From assembly GCA_025667525.1 (NCBI GenBank), contig JANFOE010000190.1:2606501-2670500 (forward strand): a stretch of DNA of 64,000 nt, given 5' to 3'. The stretch is from Glebionis coronaria (lineage: Eukaryota > Streptophyta > Magnoliopsida > Asterales > Asteraceae). The position numbers and the translations under genes were made by a program. The notes under the pieces are model-generated. The model was not told the origin of the DNA. It saw only the letters and a program-made list of their open reading frames with translations, and did not search any database. Numbering within the stretch: the stretch's first letter is position 1; each line of letters opens with the position of its first letter. This document shows positions 21,806 to 33,800 of this stretch, one piece after another.

Positions 21806-22996
21806 ACAAATGAACATTAACCCCCAGCCGTCAGCCGCTGACACTCATGTTTTAGTCGCTAACACAGCCACTACACCCACTGTCACATCACCACCTCACC
21901 CTTCACAAATACCACATTCCACCTCATCTTCTGAACCCTTTGATTTTAGACTAGAGAAAAGACAAAGGACTACTGGCGTGTTCTCCTCTAGTGGTCCTAG
22001 CCATAAAGTTGAGAGAACTTTGCTTGACGAGTCCACATTGATGAGCTTGTGGAGGAGGGCAGTCTGCAACCACTAACCATTTTGGAATTGACGGCTATCT
22101 GCATTGGCTTACAAAAGTCTAATGCACAACTTGTACATAGAGTCATAGAGCAAGGCCTTGAACTCAATCAGTTGAGGGAGAGGATAGTAGTATTGGAGCA
22201 TGCTGGTTCTAAAAAAGGAAGGTTATGGTGATGTCCCCAGAAGATTATTCTTACAAAAGGGAGGATGCACCTACTGAAACTACAAATGTAAGTGATAAAG
22301 GGTCCCAAGAAGGTTCTTATGGGACAAAGGAGGTAGCTGAGGCGCTTGCATGGTTGAAAGAACAACAATCTTTTGTTACTCCTATCAAATAGCCTTTTAT
22401 AGAAATGATGCTACAAGTGAGTGGGATTGCAGCCGTTGGCAAAGGTACTTCACACACTGACACACGTATTTCAGCCGTTGACAGATCTGTGATTGGTTTA
22501 TCCCAACAACCTTTCATGATCAAGGAGATCTCCACTCAGGTAACAACTACTTTGCCCTTACTAGATCCATTAGATAAGGGTAAAGCAATTTTGGTAGTAG
22601 AACAGGTTCCAAAGGATAAAGCCTAGATTGAGTATGATACTATGGTTGCTCATCAGTTACATGAGCAAGAAAAGAAAGGGCTTGAAAAGGGAAGTATTGA
22701 AGCTCAGATTCAATCCTCTGAATCTGAGAATGATGAGATTGGTGATGAAAGTTCACACAGCTCAAATGCAGATATGAGAAATTTGGTGGACTTGGAGAAA
22801 TTGGAGTAGGGGAGGATGAGCTAGCAAGGGAAAAGCTCGATATTTGAAGAAACAAGTTGATTTTCATATTCCCCATGTTTCTGCAATGTATTTCAGATGG
22901 GAACAGGTCTTCACATAAAATCCAAACATGTCATTAACTGAGCAAATTTGGGGTTTGGAGGTTCTGTTAAGCGTTTAAAGTTATTGCAAAATCATT
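21806..22996 (+). pseudogene. Copia F extra ORF, decayed middle
   Basis: Short frames (21729-22076, 22049-22231, 22405-22626) carry Ser/Thr/Pro- and Glu/Lys-rich low complexity with no recognisable domain. Frames change several times. I read it as the decayed, disordered middle of one long ORF. CGTTGACA-type motifs occur at 21826-21848 and 22428-22492, within what was coding sequence. Confidence 0.5.
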
Positions 22997-23868
22997 TTGA
23001 AACATAGGGCAAATTGGGTACTATTTGAAAACAAGACATCCAGAAGGGAGTTCTACAATATGCTTCTTAGATGCCATCAAACAGGGTGGACTTATGCTAA
23101 ATTGAGTAAGCTTTCTTTTGTCCAACTGGAGTACTATGCTTATCCTATTTGGGAGTTTGTATGTGAGGCAAACACATTTAGGTTGTTGTCTATAGAGAGA
23201 CAAGAAGAGATTGAAGAAGAGCTAAAGATCAAGAAGGCTTTAGTTGTGCTCAAGCCAGTGAAGAAAGGGTTCAAGTTTGGATTTCTAAAACTTGACCAAT
23301 TGCATCCAACTGAAGCAGTTTTAAAGAAGAATACGGTGCTTTCTCCATTAATGGCTTCTGATCTAGTTGTTGTTGTACCCTTGGACTTCAAGAATCCAAT
23401 AATCAAGTATGAATTAGATTCTGTGGGATTCTGGAAGATCACCAGGGCTGGTGTTAAGGTACATACATTTACTTCTTTGGTGTCTTTGTTTGCCAGTATG
23501 GACAGGGAAGATGTAGAAATTCTTTGGAGTTTGATGAAGGAGGTATATGAGGTTGAAGCTCCTTCATCTCTGAATGGAATAAAGATCTGGACAACATTTA
23601 GAAGGATGTTTGTTCATGATGTTGCGGATCCAGTATGGTTGGATCTAGTTGATTTAAGTGAGTTGTAGTGGCACTTGTATTCAGCTGCTGGTGTTTATCA
23701 TCTAAGTACTACAAAGTTTGCGGAATACTTGTTGATAGATCATGTATATCCTCTATCAGAAGAATTGTTGAAGAAGTTGGTCTGAACCAGGCTTGAAGTT
23801 GACTACACCAGTGATGTTAGCATGGACTTTTTAAGCTTTATATATGCTCATATTAAGGAGTAGGTTTT
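22997..23868 (+). pseudogene. Copia F extra ORF, C-terminal domain
   Basis: The open frame 22997-23668 (223 residues) includes GWTYAKLSKLSF, a charged helix EIEEELKIKKALVVLKP, the segment GFWKITRAGVKVHTF and DREDVEILWSLMKEVY, then DVADPVWLDLV. After the stop at 23666 the same frame reads WHLYSAAGVYHL and on to about 23868. These segments resemble the second half of the same uncharacterised ORF family. The D-R-E-D...LW...K pattern is the most recognisable part. Role unknown. Confidence 0.6.
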
Positions 23869-23929
23869 ATTTGTAAGAATCCTCTCTTGTATTTTTTTTA
23901 TTCAGAAACTTGAATATTAGTATAATATC

Positions 23930-23945
23930 AAGTTTAGGGGAGGAT
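23930..23945 (+). promoter_or_regulatory. Polypurine tract, element F
   Basis: AGTTTAGGGGAGGAT directly precedes the LTR start TCTTGGAAATAAAAT. It would prime plus-strand synthesis. Confidence 0.65.
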
Positions 23946-24441
23946 TCTTGGAAATAAAATTAGCCAAGTCACTATGCCGATGACAAAGGGAATTTGGACG
24001 CTGACAAGAGTAGGTGAGGCGCTGACAGAATGAGCACTGACAAGGAAAATCAAGGCGTTGGCAAGATAAATCCCAATTCCAAGACAACTACTTAGTCAAC
24101 ACGTTTTGAATATTTAGGAAAGATATGTACAACATTATATTTTCTATGTTTATCTTTTCCTAGAATAGTTGATAGGTTGATTATTGTTCAAGACTCCTTA
24201 TGTTATAAAAGGAGGTTTTAGGTTTCATTATTGATATACGTTCTTAACACTTTATTTGTTCCTCATCGACTATCAATACAAGTGAAAGTTTGGTATACAT
24301 TGTGTTTTGCTTTGTTCTTTGTTCTAAGTGTTAATTCCGCATAACACTTAGATTGTCATAAACACAAAGTTTCTCTACGTGTTATACTTGATTCAATCTC
24401 GATAACATAAAGCTAAATCGATCTAAGTTTAGGGATCAACA
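23946..24441 (+). mobile_element. 3' LTR of copia element F
   Basis: Begins TCTTGGAAATAAAAT, close to the usual copia start TGTTGGAAAT, and ends ATCAACA at 24441, about 496 bp. It contains five CGCTGACA-type motifs at 23975-24065. No flanking duplication could be tested, because the 5' end of F is missing. Confidence 0.65.
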
Positions 24442-24473
24442 TTATGTGTCATTGTACTTGTTGTTTCATAATG

Positions 24474-24706
24474 AGTAACTTTCTAAAAATAGCAGGTTTC
24501 TATATATAGTAACTTCCTAAAAATAGCAGGTTTCCATATATAATAACTTTTCAAACATAGAAAGTTTTTATAAATAGTATGTTTCCAAAAATAGAAATTT
24601 TCCATAATTAGTATGTTTCCAAAAATAGAAAGTTCCCATAAATAGAATGTTTTCATAATTAGTATGTTTCTATAAATAACATGTTTCCATAAATAGTAAT
24701 AAGCTT
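24474..24706. repeat. 34-bp tandem repeat
   Basis: Six to seven degenerate copies with period 34, each built like AGTAACTTTCTAAAAATAGC followed by a GGTTTCTATATAT-type half. The half-units resemble each other, suggesting an older ~17-bp unit. Confidence 0.8.
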
Positions 24707-26213
24707 ATTAAATAAGTATATGACATAAGCTAAAGTTTAATAAGCATATATTATAAGCCATGATTATTAAATATAATATAGTAATGTTTATTAATAATAA
24801 ATATTTTAGTCTTAACATAAAGATTATTAATTAATAATATAATACATGGTTTATAAGTAATTATTAATTAAATAATATAACATGATTATATTAATAAAAC
24901 TTTACCTTAACGGATAATTGTATAATTAAATTAAAGCATAGTATTAATTTAATTAAACCTTAATTAAAATGTAATTAATTTATTAAGCTAAGTTCTTAAT
25001 TAAATTAATTAAATGTAACCTGTAACATATAACATGAATAATTATATTAATATTTATTATAAGCCTAGCATTAATTTACTTAAGGGTACCATGTAAATTT
25101 CATGTAAAATTCTATAACATAATTCTTATATCCTAAATCTTGATTTAATTTAATTACTATAACATGATTTATTAAATAAATAACTAACTTAACCAAATTA
25201 GTTTTGATTAGCCAAATATATTAGCCAAACATACCCTTGTGTTTATTCACGTGTAACCGAGCCCCCTATACCCGAGCCTACCGAGACCACAAGTCTCGGT
25301 CGCACAAAAATCAAACCAAACACCTTACCACAGCCTAAGCGGTTGTGGCTTTGCTTCTGCCAGCTGAAGCTAGCCACTACACGAGTGGAGTACCCACCGG
25401 CTGTAGCCGGGTACCCACTTCCTGTCGCATCTTCCCACAAAGAGCCATAGGGCTCTCGTTTTCCACTCATAGACCAACCACACCCCTGCTGTGGGGTTGT
25501 TGGTTGTAGCTGACAAAGCCAAACAGCCACCGACTGTTGATAATACCCACCGATACCCCTTGTGGTCTCGGTTCCCGTAACAAATCCAACCAAAACCCGA
25601 TTTCCTTGTTTATAAATTAATTAATCATGTTTATATGATTTTTAATCATTGAAAACATAAAAATATAATCAAAAGAAATGGAAAATGATATACCAAATGT
25701 GATTGACTAAGGATTGATGAACACGAACTAAAACCCGTAACCAAATACCAAAAATCAAACGTTTTCTTCGCCTTTTTTTTTGCTTAAAGCCGGCGGCCAA
25801 GGAGAGAACCCAAACTAGGGTTTTTTGTTTTAATCTTTGTAAAATGTGAAATGAGTGAAAAGTGTTTTCCTGACTTGATAAATTATTAAATGGGCCGGGC
25901 CTTAAGCCCTTTTCTTTTGTTTTCCTTTTTAGCCGGCCAAACACCACCTTAATATATATAATTTCAGTTTTCGTGTTTTATAAATTCCCGTGTACGAATA
26001 TTCATGATATGTGTTCGTGTTTTACATTCTTGTTTTAATTCTTGTCATGTTTTATCTCTTATACCTAAATACTTATCATAAATAAATACATAACATACGT
26101 AATACTTGCATTAAATGTTCATGATACCTGTCATATATGAATTAAATATAAAGCTTAATTTATCCGTGTTTTCATGTAATTAATGTTATTAGGTATTTTA
26201 GGTGGGTTTTACA
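24707..26213 (-). mobile_element. 3' LTR of element J (left limit unclear)
   Basis: The minus-strand LTR start TGTAAAACCCACC ends at 26213, next to a polypurine tract. The far end was not found, so the left limit is nominal. 24707-25200 is extremely AT-rich. 25240-25600 is GC-richer and has a minus-strand open frame (25243-25593) that I do not recognise; it lies wholly in the presumed LTR and I do not call it a gene. CCGAGAC and GTCTCGG near 25277 form a short hairpin. Confidence 0.5.
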
Positions 26214-26250
26214 ACTCTTCCCCTCTACAAGAATAATTTGTCCGCGAATT
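26214..26250 (-). promoter_or_regulatory. Polypurine tract and hairpin, element J
   Basis: On the minus strand GTAGAGGGGAAGAGT (26214-26228) abuts the LTR. Upstream (26235-26250) six-base arms pair with one mismatch around loop CGGA. The layout is the same as in elements I and H. Confidence 0.6.
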
Positions 26251-26639
26251 AGAGATACGATAAGCTGAAAAGGACATGGACGTGACGTGGCTGAAGAGAA
26301 CCTGGAACGTGACGTGACTGAAAAGAATATACTTGGATCTTAGAAAAGAATGAGGATAAGAAATCCAGATGGACTCCTTTGTTTCCCAAATGGATTCCCG
26401 CTCGGGATGGTTCCTCCAAATGATCTTGACGGAAGGGATAATCTTTGTCTTTATGACCCTGTCTTGACGATCCGGAGAAGTTTCTGATTTATTACGTAAG
26501 ATAGACCCTCATTAATCTGATCGAGTGGATAAGACATAACATGTAAAGATACATGAAACGATAAGATACGAAATAACCAGAAAATAATGGTATTAGCAAT
26601 CTCTGAGCAATGATGCGCGAAACATATTGAAATGTAGTA

Positions 26640-27085
26640 CGTGAACAATTATGAACGTGATACATTAACAATTGTGAACGTGATACGTGGAGATATGGTG
26701 AATGTAATATGTGAATCATATGATGAACGTGATACGTGCAACATATCGTGAACGTGATATGAGAAATGTAGGGTGAACATGATATGTGAAACATATCATG
26801 AACGTGCGATAACTAAGTAGGTAACGTCACCTGATACGAGATGAGACGTAAAGTGTGACGTGAAATGTGTGTCTGAGGATGGAAAGTTGTGTTAAACTTT
26901 AGTCTGGTCTCCCAAACTTTTTGCAACTCTTTTCAGAACGAAATGTGAAACGTAAATCGTAAGATAGAATATGATCACGAACGTGAACAATGACATGAAC
27001 GCATGTGTGAAAAGCAAATCGTGAAATTGAACAACGACGTGATCGCGTACAAGGTCGTGATTACGAACGTTAGACGTAATTGCGA
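26640..27085. repeat. Degenerate GAACGTGATACGTG repeat region
   Basis: GTGAACGTGATACGTG-like units recur with varied spacing; ACGT and CATAT steps are very common. It lies between the integrase remnant and the 3' end of element J, and may be a decayed expansion of the pol-to-LTR spacer. Confidence 0.6.
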
Positions 27086-27088
27086 GCG

Positions 27089-27322
27089 TCAACAAAAACG
27101 TGAACGTAAATTTCTAGCTGATATGATTGTTGACGAAATACCGTGAAATCGTACTATCTCTTGCTGAATTTCCCGCAGATCTGTTAACTGCATAATCTTT
27201 TCGGATGAAAGAAACATGTAGGCTAGGTTAAATGGTCGAACGACGACCCAGATAGCATTATCTTTCTTCTTAGCCTGCGGTAGTCTGGTAACAAAATCCA
27301 TGGAGATCTTGTCCACTTCCAT
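27089..27322 (-). pseudogene. Integrase fragment, element J
   Basis: The minus-strand frame reads DKISMDFVTRLPQAKKKDNAIWVVV, cut here to its key parts DKISMDFVTRLP and NAIWVVV. This is the start of a gypsy integrase core, including the first catalytic Asp. EIVRFHGISSTIIS follows, where the expected second Asp region is mutated. Flanks are decayed in both directions. Confidence 0.75.
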
Positions 27323-27839
27323 TCAGAAATTTCCAAAGGTTGAAATAGCTACCTTGCGTGTTGGCGTTCTATCTTAACCTGATGGTATGTCAGGCATTTA
27401 GATATAAAAGTAACTGCATCTTGTTTCACACCGTTTCACCAAAACGTGGTTTGAGATCATGGTACATTTTGTAGAAAATAGATACATAGAAGTTTTGGAA
27501 GACTATGAGTCTCGGTAAATTAGACCTCTCTTAGCGTAGGATCCCTTGGAACACGTAGTTTAGTGTAGGCTTCTCTCCTTTACACGTAAGCTTAGTCATG
27601 AGAAGACTAACCGTGAGAAACAATGCGATTTAGAGTGTCACTGTAATCAACCAAAATTCGTACTGGAAAAATTTTAGTATGAAATTTCTTTTATCATAGA
27701 ATTTGTAACATAACGCGAAGATGGTCTTCGTGCTCTTCTATAGACTTAGAGAAGGTCAGAATGTTAGCAATGAACAAAATGACGAACTTGTCCAGAATTC
27801 ATGAAAACTCGATTTCTCAAGTCCATAATTACTTCTAGG
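27323..27839 (-). pseudogene. Decayed RNase H/integrase linker, element J
   Basis: No clear open frame. It lies between the RT remnant and the integrase fragment on the same strand, so by position it should hold RT thumb, RNase H and the zinc-binding region. I can place only short, uncertain matches here. Confidence 0.4.
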
Positions 27840-28240
27840 CATTCGTGAGACCAAAAAGGCACAAACATAAATTCATAATAACCATAGCGTGTGCGAAGAG
27901 ACATCACGGAAATGTCCTGCTCTTTCACTCGCAACTGATGGTAGCCTGATCGTAAACCAATCTTGGAAAGCGTTTAGAGTCTGGTAGTTGGTCGGATAGA
28001 TTATTAATACTTGGAAGAGGGTGAAAATTATGAATGGTGATCATGTTCACTTTACGGTAATCGATGCATAACTTCATGCTACCGTCGTTCTTCTTTGATA
28101 AACAGAATTGGCGTACCCCTAGGGTGATGCACTCGGCGAAATAAAACTCCGTTCCAGCAACTCTTACGGTTGTTCCTCCAACTCCTTGAGCTCAATGTCA
28201 AACTTCACTTCACTACTGGGTGGTATACCTGGTAGTTCTT
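27840..28240 (-). pseudogene. Reverse transcriptase fragment, element J
   Basis: The minus strand translates with breaks to ELKELEEQ, then a FAECITLGV region, KKNDGSMKLCIDYRKVN and FHPLPSINNLSDQLP, and a degraded LTNA segment. This is the fingers-palm part of gypsy RT. The FADD/YxDD catalytic box is not readable. A frameshift lies near 27970. Confidence 0.75.
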
Positions 28241-28499
28241 CTGAAATTGCATTTGGGAATTCTGACACAATCGGCTGGTTATGGGTTTAATAACTTCCGA
28301 AAATCGCGTCATAAATGGTAGCTAAAAGTCTTCGTAGCCATAGGATAATAAGGCACGTGCTTGTAAAGTAGAAACAATTTGTACAGACTTTCCTAGTAGT
28401 AAAACCATGATGAATGTATTCAGGAGCATGAACATCGCTGAATATGATCTAATATGAATGGCGATTAATCGTAGCGTGATATGCTGCTTACCAGTCCAA

Positions 28500-28806
28500 A
28501 CTCAGAATCATATCGAACTCGTACATGCCCAAGGGAAGTGCGTTAGCAGAATGGATCTTGTCGTCAACTGAAAGGAAAGAGTTTGTACACATGGGATATA
28601 CGAACAGCGTCTTTTATGGGCGTGGATATATGTAATATATGATCAAGAAATAAAGGTGCCATGTCGATACATGAAGTAAACGTGACAGATCTCATTGAAT
28701 GTGTTTCGCCCGCCTCACACATAACGAACACTGCGTGTCCAAACATGAACAATTTGTTAGTGATGGTACCTGAAATTCTAGTGGTTTGATTCACACATGA
28801 CACCAT
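28500..28806 (-). pseudogene. Aspartic protease fragment, element J
   Basis: Minus-strand frame 28564-28806. AGETHS stands where gypsy proteases have the active-site SGATHS motif, so the catalytic Asp region is altered. ISTPIKDAVRI and a trailing EFDMILSLDW segment (about 28500-28530) match the protease-to-RT linker order. Confidence 0.6.
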
Positions 28807-29520
28807 ACAATGGATGTACCCGTCGGAGGGTATCCTGAATTACTGAGGCCTAGTTTAGAAGTTATGCGTGAGTCGTGTGTCTTGACTCAAGTTTTGAGAA
28901 AATATATGTATGACATGTGTCTTGACTGGTGTCTTGACATGTGTCTTCAGAAAATATAAGTGAGACATGTGTCTTGACGGATGTCATGACATGTGTCTCG
29001 ATATGTGAAAGCGAATAAAGTTGAAAAGCTTTTAGGTTGAAATGCCAGAATTGGCGTATCGGTTAAACTGCTGACCCTTTGTATTTCTAGTCACGTCCGT
29101 TACCAGAGTTTCTGTCGTTATTGCAAAATATTTTTTGTCACGGTAGTTGTCACTACCTCCTTGTCTGTCAGTTCCATGACGGTCATTATCATGACTGTGA
29201 TTCATATAACTATGCTCTTATGCCTGAAAAGACAACTGAGTGACCTGAGTAATTTATCTGGGAAGTCAGGACATGGAATTTGATGGTAATCGTCTTGTGG
29301 TGAAGCATCTTTCTCCTCCAGTCGTTTCGATCTAACGCCTTTGTCTTCGCCTTGTAGGATCTCAAAATATGAGACCAGCATCAGCATCTTGTAGAGTCTC
29401 CAAATTATGAGCAGCATCAATATTTTGTAAAATCTCCAAATTATGAGCAGCATCAGCATCTTGTAGAATATCGGCAAGTGGAATACGCCTGGGATGATTG
29501 AAAATCGACTAGCGAATACT
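28807..29520 (-). pseudogene. Probable gag C-terminus, element J
   Basis: Minus-strand translation is rich in Asn, Asp and Arg around 29100-29230, as in the RNA-binding tail of gypsy gag, but no zinc knuckle is readable. Repeats of GACATGTGTCTTGA occur at 28890-29000. A segment with TCTCCAAATTATGAGCAGCA repeats about three times at 29345-29470. Assigned mainly by position. Confidence 0.35.
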
Positions 29521-29690
29521 CATGGAGTATTGTAGGTGAAATACACATGGATTACGGTACGTGTAATACACATGGGATATGGTACATGGAGTACACGTGT
29601 ATTACGGTACATGGAGTACACGTGGAATATGGTACATGGAGTACACGTGGAATATGGTACATAGAGTACACATGGAATGCACATGAGATG
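29521..29690. repeat. 25-bp tandem repeat
   Basis: Units like GTACATGGAGTACACGTGG, with AATATG or ATTACG spacers, recur about every 25 bp for roughly six copies. GTAC and CACGTG steps make each unit partly palindromic. Confidence 0.75.
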
Positions 29691-29699
29691 ATTGGTATG

Positions 29700-30156
29700 A
29701 GTGTCAATCATCTAACATGATTTTAAAGGGAAATAAATAATTAAACAGTTTAGAAAACCGAACTAAAGCGAGCAACATGATAGCCTAGCAATCTCGGCGT
29801 AGACAAAATTTTTGTTGCATAGAGGAACAAAAAAGTATGATTAAAAGAAATTCAACGATGATCAACATGAAAGCATGATTAATGAAAACCAACCATGACT
29901 ATCATGAAAGAAGGATTAAATGAAATCCATCAATGTCTAGCATGAAAGAATAATCAACGTGATGAAAACATAATCAACATATAGAGGAATGAAACATAAT
30001 CAGCATGAAAATGTAATTAACATGAGAGTATGAAAACATCCTTGTCAGAAAGAACATAAAATCATAATCAACATAGATTTAACATAGACTGGTGTGGATG
30101 GCTATGGTTCAATCTACAAAATTCGAAGAAAAGACATGTGACTAAGTATGGGTGAT
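29700..30156 (+). other. AT-rich spacer, probably element E interior
   Basis: No ORF. Loose repeats of ATCAACATGAAAGCATAATC type fill 29850-30060. The end ACTAAGTATGGGTGAT resembles the polypurine tract of element D and abuts LTR E, so at least the last ~100 bp should be element E interior. Confidence 0.5.
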
Positions 30157-30822
30157 TGATGAGACTGCTTTTATACATAGTCTCATCATCCAAAATGGGC
30201 TTAAAATGGTTAAAATATCATCAAGAGTGCCATATATATGCTTGTGTTTGTTCAATGTGTATTTTAGGTACGGATATTGAGAAAATGACAAACGATCACA
30301 AGAATCAATCAAAAAAGAACACGGGAAACGAAGCCGTACAATGAACTGGACCCTATAGTTAATTTTCCAAGAGAAGTCCCAGAAGAATTGAAGAATGTAC
30401 AAGAAGGGTCCTTCATCATTTAAGAATTGACAATTTATACCCTTTTATATTCATAATTATAAGTTTGGTCCCTAAAGTTTGTCAAAAGTTACAAAAAGGA
30501 CCCTCAACTTTGAAGAATTGGCAAGAATGGTCCCTACAAATTAAAGACTTGTCACTTTTAGTCCTCCACAAACTCAATCATACAAGAAAATACCTTCAAA
30601 GTTGAAGACATGTCAAGACTAGTCCTTGAAGATTAATGAAATTACAAGAAGGGTTGTTCAAACTACAAATAAAACAAAGAAGAGAAATGAGGGGCCAAAG
30701 ATGGAAGACATGGAAAGATACCTAGACCAACCAGTGTGTGACACCTCACCCCACTATCTCTCTCAACCAATAATAACTCTCCCTTTTGCCACCTCACCAA
30801 ACTACTAATCCGGTTTAATATT
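30157..30822 (+). mobile_element. LTR fragment E, relative of C and D LTRs
   Basis: Begins with a perfect 10-bp hairpin, TGATGAGACT and AGTCTCATCA (30157-30188), like the start of LTRs C and D. It follows their order, including the repeated GGTCCCT-type leader stretch (30440-30640). It is cut at 30822 by the end of element D; the rest is not in the window. Confidence 0.8.
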
Positions 30823-33800
30823 TGATTGTGGTAAAATTACACCTCTTGTTTAGGAAAACAAAAGAACGTAAATGAATAGAAAGTATTAAACAAATGACTT
30901 AGGAAAATCAAGTGTTAATGACCCAATTAAGTTCGTTTCCCAAGGAGGTATATGTGTGTGATTAAGATGTAAATATTTCGGATTAATATTTGAGAAAGAA
31001 GGGGATGAGAAAATAGAATGATGGATACGTGAAAATTATTATTATGACGACTAAATTAAAAACCGTAATAAGTGCCAAAATAAAAATTAATTCTAAAAAT
31101 TCTCAAAAACTTACCAAAAATCAAAGTAAATAAACTAAGAGTTTACTAATGATCAAAACTTTTTCAAAACTTTTAATTAATTAATTAATAATTTTTAAAT
31201 GCTAATTAAAGCCCTAAAAATCCAATTAATTATCAAAAAGCCCAAATAAAGATTTTTCACTTTGTAAACCTCAAAAATGCCTTAAAAAGACTAAAAACTA
31301 GTTTTACGAATTTTAAAACTAATTAAAGCTATTTCAAATGATTAAAAATTATTAAAACCTTAAAATAATTCTAAAAATTAAGAAAATGATGCTAAAATTA
31401 ATCTAAGAGTTTTAAAAATCCTATTTTAATTTATTAGACCTAAGAAAAATATAAAAAGTTCAAAAATGTGAAAATTGAAATTTAATAATAAAATAATATT
31501 AAAATAATATTAAAAATCCAAAACTTATAAAAGATTCTAAAAACTTGCAAACTAGTTTATTTTAACCTAAATACACAGAAAATGAATGTGAATTTACCAA
31601 AATACCCCTAATGGGCTTAAAACTAAAATAGTCCACTTAAATGGGCGTTTTGGCCCAAAAATTTCAAAATTGTCCAAATAAGCTGAAAAAGTCCTATCTG
31701 ACTCAAAATTTGATTATGAACACAAAAGTCTGAAGGCCCAAAAGCTGGTTTTGAGCTTATCACAACTTAATGGTATAACAGCTTATGTTTATTGGGTCAA
31801 TAAGCCCATTAAGCAATAAGCCAATGCCATAAGCTCAGATATGACACACAACCTTCTTTTGAGATGCCTAAGAGATATGTGAAAAGAAATTTTGAAAAAG
31901 TAAACCCAATAAGCCAGAAATAAGCAAAGTAGAATTTCACTAAAAGACAAAATAGTCGGGTTGGAGTTCTAGACCACCTCAGACATTCAAATAAGTTGCA
32001 AAAGACTCTTAATGACTTAAAGAAAAATAAACAAAGAAAATTTCAATAAGCCAAGCCAAATAAGTTGAATAAGTTGATAAGCACTTATGTAAAAGTCAAA
32101 GTTATTGGTTTTCTAGTCAAAGCTCAAAGTCAACCCCTCAAATGCTCCAGAGTGAACAAATGGGTCAAATAAGTGACACCTATTACAAATTCAAACTTGT
32201 TGTAGGTTTAAATAAGCTAGAACAGCTTATTGATAAGCACAAGGTGAAATAACACTAGCAGTGGCTAGCAGCAGGGGAAAGGAGTTCCCACTACTTTGAC
32301 TATTTGACATGCTGTTTTAGAGAGATCCAGTTGGATTCAAATGAAAACAAAGGCACCCTTGTAATCAGTGGATCACAAGGAGTCAATATCAATCAACAAA
32401 TCACAATTTGGTTCACTCAATAAGCACATAATAAGCAAACAGTCCACAAATATGATATAGACCTTGAAAATAAGTTGTTATGACAAAATAAGCAGATTAA
32501 GCATGAATAAGCCAGCCAAATTGAACCATATGCATACACAAGCTATAATAAAATCCAATAAGCACAAATAAACTTGTTTCAAGAACTGGATCAAAGTAAA
32601 TAAGCAGATTCAAGCATCAAAAGTTACTAATGAACAAATGTGATTATCCAAAATCCTTTTGCTGATCTATTTGACCACCAATCCAATTTCAAGCCCTCAA
32701 ATCCCTTTCCCTGGTTATGTTAACCAAAATTTAACACTTATTAACCCTACTATACCCTTAGATCTAGGTGTCCCCAAAATTTTAGCCAAACTACCCAAGT
32801 AAAACATATTTTATAAACACTTGATTGATTTAGGAGTTTAAACCCTCAAAACTTGCAAATAACAAACCACTTGCACCAGATAAACAAGGACCAACACAAA
32901 GGAACAACAAACAACCACAAAGGTTGCCTTGAATCTTGAGATATCAGTTAACCCAAACACCCCTTTGGAATCTGATTTCTCAATTTTCCAAAGGATTGTT
33001 GTGATTTAACCCTCAATCCAAGATCAAAACAACCCTAACTACAATAGTCCACCCTCAGAAACACAAATCAACCACCAATTCACCGATTCACAATCAAATA
33101 TGCAGATTCACCCAAAAATTAAGCAAAATTCAGAGAAAGTAAAAGAGATAAGAGAATCAAACCTCCAAAATGTACATCCACACTTTGGAATGTTTGAGCC
33201 GAGGTGCTAGCAAGAACAAGCACCAGCTTTCACAAGCTGCTAAGATGAACAAACACAAAAGTAAGCCAAAATAGATTATCCTTTAATTTTTGAAAACAAG
33301 TGTTTTAAACCTTAAAACATTTTCTCAAAATCAACCAAACATGTATATGGAACTCAGATCTTAGCTATTCAAACACCAAACTTTTATAAATCACAAAAGA
33401 GAATTCAATATTTTCATAAATTAAAATTTTAATTCATAAAAAGGAATTACAAAGAAAATAGCTAAAATCTGGAACAAAGGCCTCACCACAGGTTGGGGAT
33501 CCTTTTTTAGGCAACAATAGACTATTCTAGATGCAAAATACATGAAAACCCTAGCTAGAAAATCCCTAGAATGCCCTTGAGTGCTTAAGGCGTGTTTTGA
33601 TGTTGTGAGCTGTCAAATTTGATCCTGAATGTTCATTATAGCTTTGGGCCAAGTAATGAGTGTGAGTCGTTGATTTGGACACGTGGCTTTGCTTGGAGAG
33701 GAGGGTGTCACATTATTAGTGGACGGGTTTGAATGGTGGGGCCCTTTAGTGAGTGGGGATTGGGAATTTTGGTGTGGGATGAGTTCGTGTGTGTGTGAAT

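Noticed and set aside
25243..25593. Minus-strand GC-richer 116-residue frame
   Set aside because: No family recognised and located in a presumed LTR; richer base composition alone is not enough.
29521..29690. CRISPR-like array
   Set aside because: Units are contiguous and degenerate with no unique spacers, and the setting is eukaryotic.
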